A stretch of 64,000 nt of DNA, taken from contig NZ_FNQB01000003.1 of NCBI RefSeq assembly GCF_900107455.1, forward strand, positions 1,240,001 through 1,304,000. The letters are read 5' to 3'. The stretch comes from Asanoa ishikariensis. Lineage in GTDB: Bacteria; Actinomycetota; Actinomycetes; Mycobacteriales; Micromonosporaceae. The translations under genes were made by a program, and so were the position numbers. The number at the start of each line of letters is the position of its first letter. Position 1 is the stretch's first letter. Under the pieces are notes generated by a model. That model searched no databases and was not told the DNA's origin. It was given only the letters and a program-made list of their open reading frames with translations. This document shows positions 8,760 to 16,304 of this stretch, piece after piece.

Positions 8760-9602
8760 CTAGGTGACGTCGAGGGTCACGATCCGCATGCCCCCGGCGC
8801 GGCAGGCTTTCTCCCAGCCCCGCATGGATTCGGTGTTCATGAAGTTCGCGGTGGACTGGTTGAAGGCGCCACCCCGGTAGCGCCACACGGCCACCACGTA
8901 GGCGTCGTTGTTGAACGCCTTGAGGATTCGCAGCTCCCAGCCGGCCTCCTTGCGCAGCCGGTTGAGCTTCTGGAAGGCACTCTCGTTGTTGGCATCGACG
9001 CCGGCAGCCAGGATGCCGTAGTTCCATTTCTGGCCCGAGCTGCCCTGGTCCGAGCGCCACAGCCCACCGATCTTGCCGTCGTCACGGATGACGATGTCGA
9101 CGAGGCGGAAACCCTGGTCCCACAACACGTCGTCCTGGTTCACGAAGTCCGTCCACGTCGGGATGGCGGTCCGCCAGAACCGATCGCCGGTGCCCGGGCG
9201 CCATACCGCGAAGAACTCGTCGCCGTCACGATCGAGCTCGGCCATGCGCAGGCCCTGGTCGTAGTAGATGTCGTCCCAGAGCTCGAGCTCGCCGATCGAC
9301 ATGTGGCCGTGCACCCACTGGGCGCCCGAGCCCGGCCGCCAGACCGCGGTGACGTCGTGGCCGACCACGTCCAGCTCGGTGATCCGGTATCCGTTGTCGA
9401 AATAGAAGTCGTCCCGTTCGAGGAACGACGACCAGCTCTGGTCGTGATACCAGTACTCGTTCCCCGGGTTCACCACGGTGCTGCAGCTCGCGTGGTAGCC
9501 GCCGTACGGCGCGGCCGCCGCCGGCGCCGAGGCGACGTGCAGGACGCCGGCCACGGCCATAACGCTGACCGCCGCGATGCGCGCGATCCTCTTGAACATC
9601 AT
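8760..9602 (-). CDS. Secreted tandem-repeat protein (bacterial tandem repeat domain type)
   Basis: This 280-aa protein has a signal peptide (residues 1-31, ending APAAAAP). The mature part is built of repeats of about 45 residues. Each carries an aromatic (D)(F/Y)-x-x-(N/Q)-G-(Y/L/F)-R-(I/M/L) unit followed by a W-R-P-G or G-L-W strand: FDNGYRITELDV, YDQGLRMAELDR and WDQGFRLVDIVI. This pattern resembles the repeat found in some secreted actinobacterial hydrolases and lectin-like proteins; here no catalytic domain accompanies it. The ribosome site GAAGGGGAGGGC is strong but lies inside a 20-bp hairpin. It is co-directional with the two glycosidases upstream, so it may belong to the same sugar-responsive unit. 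Confidence 0.75.
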   Translation of the reverse strand: MMFKRIARIAAVSVMAVAGVLHVASAPAAAAPYGGYHASCSTVVNPGNEYWYHDQSWSSFLERDDFYFDNGYRITELDVVGHDVTAVWRPGSGAQWVHGHMSIGELELWDDIYYDQGLRMAELDRDGDEFFAVWRPGTGDRFWRTAIPTWTDFVNQDDVLWDQGFRLVDIVIRDDGKIGGLWRSDQGSSGQKWNYGILAAGVDANNESAFQKLNRLRKEAGWELRILKAFNNDAYVVAVWRYRGGAFNQSTANFMNTESMRGWEKACRAGGMRIVTLDVT

Positions 9603-9653
9603 GCCCTCCCCTTCGATGCGGGATCGTTGTTGCCCCGCATCGAAGGGGAGGGC
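9603..9653 (-). promoter_or_regulatory. 20-bp perfect hairpin covering the ribosome site of the 9602 gene
   Basis: GCCCTCCCCTTCGATGCGGG (9603-9622) is the exact reverse complement of 9634-9653, with an 11-base loop. In the minus-strand mRNA the 3' arm ends directly against the ATG and contains the whole GGGGAGGG ribosome site. The site would therefore be closed in the folded state. It could also end the upstream arabinofuranosidase transcript, but it has no T-tract. Confidence 0.65.
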
Positions 9654-9698
9654 GGTTGCGCACCCGTTGTGACAATGTTGTGCCGCAGCTCAGCTTGG

Positions 9699-11195
9699 TC
9701 AGCGGTAACCGGCGTTCACCACGTTGGCCTGCACCGCGTTCTCCGTCGCGTCGGATGGATAGCCGGCGACCATCGCCCCTTCATAGAAGGTGCCCGCGCT
9801 GAGGTTGGCGCCGCCGTCGGGCTTGCAGCAGTCACCGCCGCTGCCCAGGATGATCGCGCCCTGTTTGCGCATCGGGCTGTATCCCGACGGAAGCGAACCG
9901 TCCCAGAGCGTATAGAGGCTGCCGGACTGGGCGTTGCTGCCCTTGATGGCGAAGCGGCTCGTGCCGTTGTTCTTCAGCGTCGCGGTGACGAACTTGCTGG
10001 TGAAGGCGCGCTGGTTGGAGTTCCAGCTCTGGCTGCCGCCGGAGAACAGGCCCCACTCGAGGTCAGCCTGCACCCATGGACCGCTGCCGGAGCAGCCACC
10101 GAACCAGCACTGGGTGCTGAAGTTGATGGCGTCCATCGCGCCGGCGGCGTCGGCCTTGCGGGTCGTCTCGCTGTTGCCGTAGTCGAAGCAGCAACCGCCG
10201 TTGACGTGGGTGCCGCTGGTCACCACGTACATGCCCTCGGGCGCGGCACCGGTCGGCACGCCGGTCAGGTGTCCGTCCCGCCAGTAGCTGTTGCCGGGAT
10301 TGATGTACAACGAGTAGGCCTTGGCGCCGCCCACCGTCAGGGACTCCGACGTCGCGACCGCCGGCCTGCTCTGCGGCGAGCCCGGCACGACGCTCGACCC
10401 CTGATACCAGAGGTCGTTGCCGCGACCGGCCTGGTCGAAGACGACCGTGATCACACACGTCGTGTTGGCACAGAACGCGTCCTGCGTTGCCGCGTTCGCG
10501 GTGCCGCCGGCGCTGGACACGGCGATGTCGCGGGTGGTGTTGTCCGACGAGCGCCGGACCTGGTAGAGGTTGCCCGCGTACGCACCGTAGAGCGCCCGCG
10601 TCGTGCTGTGGGCCGCGACGCACGGAGTGCCGCCGGAGGCGTAGATGTCGCACGGGCGCGCGCCGGTCGGCTGCTGCGTGCTCGGCGACGTCCATTGCTG
10701 GTTGGTGCCGCCGTGGCACGCCCACAGGTGGACCTTCGTGCCGTTCGCGGTGCCGTTGGCGTTGGCATCGAGGCACAGCCCGGACTGCACCCCGGTGATG
10801 GTGCCGTTGGTGTTCACGTTCCACTGTTGGTTGGCCTGGCCGTTGCAGGTCCAGATGATCGCGGCCGTGCCGTTGGCGGTGCCCTGACCCGAGGCGTCGA
10901 GGCACTTGTTGCCGTACACCATGAGCTGTCTGGTCGACGTCCATGTCCAGGTCTGGTTGGTCCCGCCCTGGCAGTCCCACAACTGGACCGCGGCGCCGTT
11001 GGCGGTGCTGGCGTTGGCCACCTCCAGGCAGCGGCCGGACTGGACGCCGGCGATCCGGGTGCTCTGCCCCGGCTCGATGGCGGCCGCCGACACGGGCGCG
11101 GCGCCGACGGTGGTGGCGCCGACTCCGATGAGCAGGCCGATCAGCGCACCGGCCAGAGCGGGGAGACGTCGAAGGGGACGGCTTCGCAGTCGCAC
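9699..11195 (-). CDS. Secreted GH54-type alpha-L-arabinofuranosidase with ricin-type lectin domain
   Basis: This 498-aa secreted protein starts with GTG at 11195 after GAGGAG. It has a signal peptide (1-38), an N-terminal ricin B / CBM13 trefoil (about 45-170, with three Q-x-W type units such as ANASTANGAAVQLWDC) and an AbfB catalytic module (about 178-498) opening with CDIYASGGTPCVAAHSTTRA. That opening, the VFDQAGRGNDL block and the Cys pairs CCFDYGNS and GDCC are typical of GH54, which removes arabinofuranose side chains from arabinoxylan or arabinan. It lies 30 bp after the clan GH-A hydrolase gene and is likely co-transcribed with it from the LacI-regulated promoter near 13140. Confidence 0.9.
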   Translation of the reverse strand: MRLRSRPLRRLPALAGALIGLLIGVGATTVGAAPVSAAAIEPGQSTRIAGVQSGRCLEVANASTANGAAVQLWDCQGGTNQTWTWTSTRQLMVYGNKCLDASGQGTANGTAAIIWTCNGQANQQWNVNTNGTITGVQSGLCLDANANGTANGTKVHLWACHGGTNQQWTSPSTQQPTGARPCDIYASGGTPCVAAHSTTRALYGAYAGNLYQVRRSSDNTTRDIAVSSAGGTANAATQDAFCANTTCVITVVFDQAGRGNDLWYQGSSVVPGSPQSRPAVATSESLTVGGAKAYSLYINPGNSYWRDGHLTGVPTGAAPEGMYVVTSGTHVNGGCCFDYGNSETTRKADAAGAMDAINFSTQCWFGGCSGSGPWVQADLEWGLFSGGSQSWNSNQRAFTSKFVTATLKNNGTSRFAIKGSNAQSGSLYTLWDGSLPSGYSPMRKQGAIILGSGGDCCKPDGGANLSAGTFYEGAMVAGYPSDATENAVQANVVNAGYR

Positions 11196-11225
11196 GAGTA
11201 GCTCCTCAATGGTGAGTTGAGTGGG

Positions 11226-13061
11226 TCAGCGACCCCAGATCCGCCACGTCTGGTTCAGCGGGCTGCCCTGACCGGTCGGGTTGCAGGTCCATTGGTGGAC
11301 GATCGCCCGCGCCGCCGTGGAGACCGCGTTGACGTCGACGCACTTGCCGCTGTGGCGGGCGACAAGCTGATAGTCGTGCGCGTCGTTGCCCGAATAGCTG
11401 ACGCGGCGGAGGGTGAACTGCTGGTTGAGGCCGTTCGCGCAGGTCCACTGGATCACGGCGGCGCCGTTGGCGGTCGAGACGCCGCTGACGTCGAGGCACT
11501 TGCCGCTCTGCTGGTTGACCACCGTGAACGTGTCGGCTACGCCGGTGACGGGGCGGAAGTTCCAGAGCTGCTGGTCGCCGCCCTCGCAGTAGAACTGCTG
11601 CTGGGCGTTGCCGTCCGCGGCGCTCGTGCCGGTGTTGTCCAGGCACTGCTGGGAGTGCTGGGCCACGGCCACCGACTGGAAGGAGCCGTCCGAGGGTGGC
11701 AGCAGGGTGACCGTGTAGGTGTCGGTCTGGTTCGCGTACGGCAGGGTCACCGTGACGTTGTTGTTGGACACGTTGACCACGCTGTTCGAGACGGTGATCG
11801 GGCCCTGCACCGCGCCGCCGCCGTTGTTCGGCACGCGTTGCGTGCGGACGCGCACCTGGTTGTTCTGCACGAGGCCGCTGGTGGTGTCCAGCCGCTGCAG
11901 GTTGACGGTCAGGTTGCCGGTGGTGCGGCCGCCGCCGACCAGGACCCTTGCCTCGCCGGTGGCCTTCGTGGCGTACGCGTCGTAGGACTGGCTCGCGGTC
12001 ACCGCGACCGCCTGCCCGCTCTGGGACCCGTAGTAGCGGTAGGCCCACCACTCGCCCTTGGGCTGGTGCTGCCCGGCGGAGTTGCGGACCAGCAGGTTGG
12101 CGATGTCGTTGTGCAGGTTGCCGCCGCCGGCCCAGTTCGCCCGCAGGCCGTCGGCCCGGGCGCGTTCCAGGCGTGCGATGTACCAGGCGCCGTCGGCGGG
12201 GTTCTGCTCGTCGGGCGCTCCGTACTCGTTGATCTGGTACGGACGGGGGTGGGCTATGCCGCGCGGGTCGAGCGTGGCGTTGGCGGCGGCGACGTTGGCG
12301 ACCGGGTCGCCCGGCAGCGAGTGCCAGCTGACGATGTCCGGCACCGTGTTGGTCGAGCGCACGAAGTCGAGGTACTGGTTCCAGAAGGTGTGGCTGGTGG
12401 ACGGCACGCAGGCGCAGCTCGGCCCGACGATGAGCTGGTTCGGGAACTCCGCGCGGAGGCGCTGGTAGGTGCGCCGCCACAGTTCCAGGTACTGGGAGAT
12501 CGGGCGGTTCCAGAAGATGGTGATGTTGGGTTCGTTCCAGAGGTCCCATTGCACGGTGATCCCCGCCGTCCGTACGTCGCTGACGAGGCGGGTCAGGAAG
12601 CTGTCGTAGTCGCTCCAGTTGCCGTTGTCGCCCGGGAAGCGGGAGATTCCGGCACCGTCCGCGCCCCACAGGTCGTGCGGCAGGATGATGAACGTGCCGC
12701 CGAGGGCCGCGGTCCGGCGGGCCTGGGCGAGGGTGGAGCTCCACCGGCGGTCGTACGTCCCACCGACCCACCCGCTCCCGGCGAGCTGCGCGCCGCCGGC
12801 CCGCATGTACTGGAACTTCACGTCGCGGTAGAAGTGGTCGGCCGGACCGCTGGCGTTCTCGGTCATGCCGTAGATCCAGCCGGACGCGCGATAGGTCGGC
12901 GTGCCGGTGGTCGTGGCGAAGTTGACGCTGATCGACTCGTCTGCGGCCTGGGCCGGAGACGCGGCCACGGTGACGGTGGCGGCGGCAGCGAGCAGGCCGA
13001 CCACGAACCGGGCGGCGATCGCTCGGACTGGTCCTGGCCTGCCACGGGACGGGGTTTGCAC
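11226..13061 (-). CDS. Secreted clan GH-A glycoside hydrolase (GH39-like) with C-terminal ricin lectin domain
   Basis: This 611-aa product starts with GTG at 13061, six bases after AAGGAG, which then yields a clean signal peptide ending AASPAQAADES. The catalytic region (about 40-380) carries the acid/base motif WDLWNEPN and a second Glu in YQINEYGAP, the paired carboxylates of a TIM-barrel clan GH-A retaining enzyme. Overall pattern is closest to GH39 (xylosidase/iduronidase type). A beta-sandwich linker follows, then a CBM13 ricin trefoil (about 480-611) with repeated SGKCLDV...W motifs. An in-frame extension of over 500 codons upstream is antisense to the ABC operon and is not used. Substrate is inferred from the GH54 neighbour to be arabinoxylan-like. 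Confidence 0.8.
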   Translation of the reverse strand: MQTPSRGRPGPVRAIAARFVVGLLAAAATVTVAASPAQAADESISVNFATTTGTPTYRASGWIYGMTENASGPADHFYRDVKFQYMRAGGAQLAGSGWVGGTYDRRWSSTLAQARRTAALGGTFIILPHDLWGADGAGISRFPGDNGNWSDYDSFLTRLVSDVRTAGITVQWDLWNEPNITIFWNRPISQYLELWRRTYQRLRAEFPNQLIVGPSCACVPSTSHTFWNQYLDFVRSTNTVPDIVSWHSLPGDPVANVAAANATLDPRGIAHPRPYQINEYGAPDEQNPADGAWYIARLERARADGLRANWAGGGNLHNDIANLLVRNSAGQHQPKGEWWAYRYYGSQSGQAVAVTASQSYDAYATKATGEARVLVGGGRTTGNLTVNLQRLDTTSGLVQNNQVRVRTQRVPNNGGGAVQGPITVSNSVVNVSNNNVTVTLPYANQTDTYTVTLLPPSDGSFQSVAVAQHSQQCLDNTGTSAADGNAQQQFYCEGGDQQLWNFRPVTGVADTFTVVNQQSGKCLDVSGVSTANGAAVIQWTCANGLNQQFTLRRVSYSGNDAHDYQLVARHSGKCVDVNAVSTAARAIVHQWTCNPTGQGSPLNQTWRIWGR

Positions 13062-13109
13062 GGGCGGCTCCTTGATGGGCGTGGGGACGACGCGCTCCGG
13101 GGCTGCACT

Positions 13110-13123
13110 GCGAATCGATTCGC
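13110..13123. promoter_or_regulatory. LacI-type operator 1 (minus-strand promoter)
   Basis: GCGAATCGATTCGC is a perfect 14-bp palindrome with the central AAxCGxTT of LacI-family operators. It begins 5 bases downstream of the -10 box of the minus-strand promoter, so a bound repressor would cover the transcription start. Confidence 0.75.
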
Positions 13124-13127
13124 TCGG

Positions 13128-13156
13128 ATCGTATGACCGAGACTCAAGGATGTCAA
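13128..13156 (-). promoter_or_regulatory. Sigma-70-type promoter for the secreted glycosidases
   Basis: On the minus strand, TTGACA (13156-13151) and TACGAT (13133-13128) are separated by 17 bp, a near-consensus housekeeping promoter. It points to the GTG at 13061. Confidence 0.75.
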
Positions 13157-13219
13157 TGGATGTCGCGCCGCTGGCAATGCGGCTGTGGTTGACCATCGCG
13201 TAGTCGACCTGATCATCTC

Positions 13220-13249
13220 TTGACCGCCGAGTATGGACAGACCTATCTT
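13220..13249 (+). promoter_or_regulatory. Promoter for the sugar ABC operon
   Basis: TTGACC (13220-13225) and TATCTT (13244-13249) are 18 bp apart. The double LacI palindrome starts 4 bases downstream, so repression would block the start site. Confidence 0.6.
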
Positions 13250-13252
13250 CGG

Positions 13253-13279
13253 GCGAACCGATTCGTCGAATCGGTTCGC
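13253..13279. promoter_or_regulatory. LacI-type double operator 2a/2b (plus-strand promoter)
   Basis: The arms GCGAACCGATTCG (13253-13265) and CGAATCGGTTCGC (13267-13279) are exact reverse complements around one central T. Each arm is itself a LacI-type half-symmetric site (CGAACCGATTCG and CGAATCGGTTCG) related to operator 1. Together the three sites give the consensus CGAAYCGRTTCG. The obvious candidate repressor is the LacI protein at 18005-19018. Confidence 0.75.
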
Positions 13280-13298
13280 TACGGAAATGAGGCAGCAC

Positions 13299-14543
13299 AT
13301 GACAAGGCTCAGCCGACCGCGGCGCCTGGCCGCCGTCGCCGTGATAGCCCTCTGCGCCGTGACAACGGCCGCCTGCTCGTCGTCCAGCGACGACCCCGCC
13401 GGCGGCGGAGGCGGCACCTACCTCGTCTGGGACCCCTACCCACAGTTCGCCGACGACTCCGACTGGGTCGCACTGCTGAAGAAGTGCGGGACCTCCGCGG
13501 GAGTAACCGTCGAGCGGACCGGCTACGACACCACCGACCTGACCAACAAGGCCCTGCTCGCCGCCCAACAGGGCAACTCGCCGGACGTGCTCGTCGTCGA
13601 CAACCCGGTGATATCGACGCTGGCCGAGGCCGGCGCCCTGACCACCACCGAGGAGAACAAGCTGGACGTGTCGAGCATGGAGGCCAACCTGCTCGGCGCC
13701 GGCCAGAGCGAGGGCAAGACCTACGGGGTGCCGATCGGGGCCAACACCCTCGCCCTGTACTACAACAAGGACCTGCTGGACGGTGCGGGCGTCGATCCCG
13801 GCTCGATCAAGGACTGGACGTCGCTGACCGCGGCGCTGACCAAGGTCAAGGCGGCCGGGAAGAAGGGCATCACCTTCTCCGCGATCGGCACCGAGGAGGG
13901 CAGCTTCCAGTTCCTGCCCTGGTTCTGGGGCTCTGGCGCACAACTGACCAGCTTGGACTCCGCGCAGGCGGTGTCCGCGCTGACGCTCTGGACCGACTGG
14001 CTCAAGCAGGGGCACGCCCCGAACTCCGTCATCAACAACACCCAGACCACGAGCTGGCAGGAGTTCGCCACGGGCGAGTACGCCTTCGCCGAGAACGGCA
14101 CCTGGCAACTGGGCAACGCCGAGAAGCTCGGGTTCGGGTACGGCACCATCGCGATCCCGGCGAGCACGGGCGGCCCGGCGCCGGCGCCGACAGGGGGCGA
14201 GTTCGTCTCCATCCCGGTGCAGAGCGACGCCGGCCGGTACGCCACGACGCAGCAGCTCGTCACCTGCCTGACCAGCGCCGACAACCTGCTCACGACCGAC
14301 GCCACGCTCTCCTACGTCGCACCGGTCGCCGCTGTGCAGGAACGCCAGGTCGCCGCGGACCCCAAGCTCAAGGTCTGGGTGGAGGCCGTCAAGGTGGCCC
14401 GGGGCCGCACCGGCGACAACCTCGGCACGAAATACCCGAAGATCTCCGAACCCCTGTGGACAGCGGTGCAGGCGGCCCTGAGCGGCACCAAGACACCGCA
14501 GGAGGCGCTCGCCGCCGCACAGGCCGCCGCCTCGAACGGATAG
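13299..14543 (+). CDS. ABC sugar transporter, substrate-binding lipoprotein
   Basis: This 414-aa lipoprotein starts at ATG 13299 (GAGG seven bases upstream; ATG 13287 is possible but poorly placed). The signal peptide ends in the lipobox VTTAAC, so the mature protein is acylated at Cys and tethered outside the membrane. The body shows the family 1 solute-binding fold, with a PDVLVVDNP motif, GVPIGANTLALYYNKDLLDGAG and the FAENGTWQLG segment typical of oligosaccharide binders. It is the first gene of an operon with two permeases and a glycosidase. No ATPase gene is present, as is common for actinomycete sugar importers that share MsiK. Confidence 0.93.
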   Translation: MTRLSRPRRLAAVAVIALCAVTTAACSSSSDDPAGGGGGTYLVWDPYPQFADDSDWVALLKKCGTSAGVTVERTGYDTTDLTNKALLAAQQGNSPDVLVVDNPVISTLAEAGALTTTEENKLDVSSMEANLLGAGQSEGKTYGVPIGANTLALYYNKDLLDGAGVDPGSIKDWTSLTAALTKVKAAGKKGITFSAIGTEEGSFQFLPWFWGSGAQLTSLDSAQAVSALTLWTDWLKQGHAPNSVINNTQTTSWQEFATGEYAFAENGTWQLGNAEKLGFGYGTIAIPASTGGPAPAPTGGEFVSIPVQSDAGRYATTQQLVTCLTSADNLLTTDATLSYVAPVAAVQERQVAADPKLKVWVEAVKVARGRTGDNLGTKYPKISEPLWTAVQAALSGTKTPQEALAAAQAAASNG

Positions 14544-14557
14544 CGCCGACCGACCCG

Positions 14558-15451
14558 ATGACTCCCCCGACACGTACCCGCCGGTGGCCGGCGTGGGCGT
14601 TCCTGGCGCCCGTGACCGGCTACCTGGTGGCCTTCTACGCCTACCCGCTCTACCGCAACGTCGAGTTGAGCCTGCGCGAGTACACCGTGCGCTCGTTCGT
14701 GCAGGGTGGTGCGCCCTTCGCCGGCCTGGACAACTACCGCACCGTCCTGTCCGACCCGACGTTCTGGCCGACGCTGGCGCACACCCTGGTCTTCACCGGC
14801 GGCTCGCTCGCCTTCCAGTTCACCTTCGGGATGGCCCTGGCGCTGTTCTTCCACCAGCACTTCCCGCTGTCGCGCACGCTGCGCGCGTTGATCCTCGTGC
14901 CGTGGCTGCTGCCGCTGATCGTCTCGGCGTCGACCTGGTCATGGCTGCTCAACAGCGACTCGGGCCTGGTCAACGCGGCACTGGGCGTGGTCGGGATCGA
15001 ACCGGTCCACTGGCTCACCTCGCCGGGCTGGTCGCTGGCCTCGGTGACCATCGCGAACATCTGGATCGGCATCCCGTTCAACCTGGTGGTGCTCTACAGC
15101 GGCCTGCAGGCGATCCCGGCCGAGGTGTACGAGGCGTCCGCACTTGACGGCGCGACGGGCTGGCAGCGGTTCTGGTCGATCACCCTGCCGTTGCTGCGGC
15201 CGGTCTCGGCGATCACGCTGCTGCTGGGACTGATCTACACGTTGAAGGTCTTCGACATCATCTGGATCATGACCAAGGGCGGCCCGACCGGCTCCTCGGC
15301 GACGCTCGCCATCTGGTCGTACCGGCTCAGCTTCGGCAATCTGCTGCCCGAGTTCGGTCCGGGCGCGGCGATCGGCAACCTGCTCATCGTGATGGCCCTG
15401 GTCGCCGGGCTCCTCTACATCCGGCTCGAGCGAAGGCAGCACCTGCGATGA
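14558..15451 (+). CDS. ABC sugar transporter permease (MalF-type)
   Basis: The 297-aa protein starts at ATG 14558, 15 bases after the binding-protein stop. Six transmembrane helices are visible, and the cytoplasmic EAA loop reads EVYEASALDGATGWQRFWSITLPLLRP (residues about 188-214), the contact point for the shared ATPase. It forms the membrane channel with the next gene, whose ATG overlaps this stop (ATGA at 15448). Codons upstream of 14558 in the same frame are antisense or out-of-frame readings of the binding-protein gene. Confidence 0.93.
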   Translation: MTPPTRTRRWPAWAFLAPVTGYLVAFYAYPLYRNVELSLREYTVRSFVQGGAPFAGLDNYRTVLSDPTFWPTLAHTLVFTGGSLAFQFTFGMALALFFHQHFPLSRTLRALILVPWLLPLIVSASTWSWLLNSDSGLVNAALGVVGIEPVHWLTSPGWSLASVTIANIWIGIPFNLVVLYSGLQAIPAEVYEASALDGATGWQRFWSITLPLLRPVSAITLLLGLIYTLKVFDIIWIMTKGGPTGSSATLAIWSYRLSFGNLLPEFGPGAAIGNLLIVMALVAGLLYIRLERRQHLR

Positions 15452-16272
15452 CCACGTCGAGGCCGCGCGCCTGGTGGAAGACCGGCGTCGGGCTGGTGCT
15501 GACCGGGCTGATGCTTTTCCCCGTCTACTGGATGGTCAACGTCTCGTTCACCCGGGACCGGGACCTGCGGGCCACCCCGCCGCACCTACTGCCGACCGAC
15601 GGCACGTGGGACGGCTACCGGGCGGTGATCGACCAGCAGCTTCCGTACCTGGGCACCAGCTTCGTGGTTGGTCTCGGGACAGTGGCGCTGACCGTGGCGC
15701 TGGCCGCCCCCGCCGGATACGCGCTGGCGAAACTGCGGCCACCGGGCGGACGGGCGCTGAGCTTCGTGCTGCTGATCGCCCAGATGATCCCGGGAATCAT
15801 CATGGCGATGGGCTTCTACGCCAGCTACCTCACCCTGGGCATCCTCAACACGCTGCCGGGCCTGATCCTGGCCGACTCGACCCTGGCGGTGCCGTTCGCC
15901 GTCCTGATCTTCACGGCCTTCATGTACGGAATTCCCGACGAGCTGCTCCAGGCCGCCGTGATCGACGGGGCCGGCCGGCTGCGTACCTTCTGGTCGGTCG
16001 TGCTGCCGGTCAGCCGCAACTCGGTCGTCACCGTGTCGCTGTTCGCGTTCCTGTGGTCGTGGTCGGACTTCATCTTCGCCTCGACCCTGGTCGGCGGCGG
16101 CGACCACCAGCCCATCACCCTCGGCATCTACCACTACATCGGCAACAACAACCAGCAGTGGAACGCCATCATGGCCACCGCTGTCGTCGCCTCCATCCCC
16201 GCCGCCATCCTGCTGATCCTCGCCCAGCGCTACGTCTCGATGGGCGTGACCGCCGGCGCCGTCAAGGACTGA
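15448..16272 (+). CDS. ABC sugar transporter permease (MalG-type)
   Basis: This 274-aa integral membrane protein has six helices and an EAA loop, ELLQAAVIDGAGRLRTFWSVVLP, of the MalG class. The 4-base overlap with the upstream permease indicates translational coupling and fixed stoichiometry in the heterodimeric channel. Sugar specificity cannot be read from sequence; context suggests plant cell-wall oligosaccharides released by the divergent secreted glycosidases. Confidence 0.93.
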   Translation: MTTSRPRAWWKTGVGLVLTGLMLFPVYWMVNVSFTRDRDLRATPPHLLPTDGTWDGYRAVIDQQLPYLGTSFVVGLGTVALTVALAAPAGYALAKLRPPGGRALSFVLLIAQMIPGIIMAMGFYASYLTLGILNTLPGLILADSTLAVPFAVLIFTAFMYGIPDELLQAAVIDGAGRLRTFWSVVLPVSRNSVVTVSLFAFLWSWSDFIFASTLVGGGDHQPITLGIYHYIGNNNQQWNAIMATAVVASIPAAILLILAQRYVSMGVTAGAVKD

Positions 16273-16304
16273 CCAACCGCACCGCAGAGAGGCAACCGCC
16301 ACCC

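Noticed and set aside
13062-14573. N-terminal extension of the clan GH-A hydrolase to over 1100 residues
   Set aside because: The extension runs antisense through the binding-protein gene; GTG 13061 has a ribosome site and gives a proper signal peptide.
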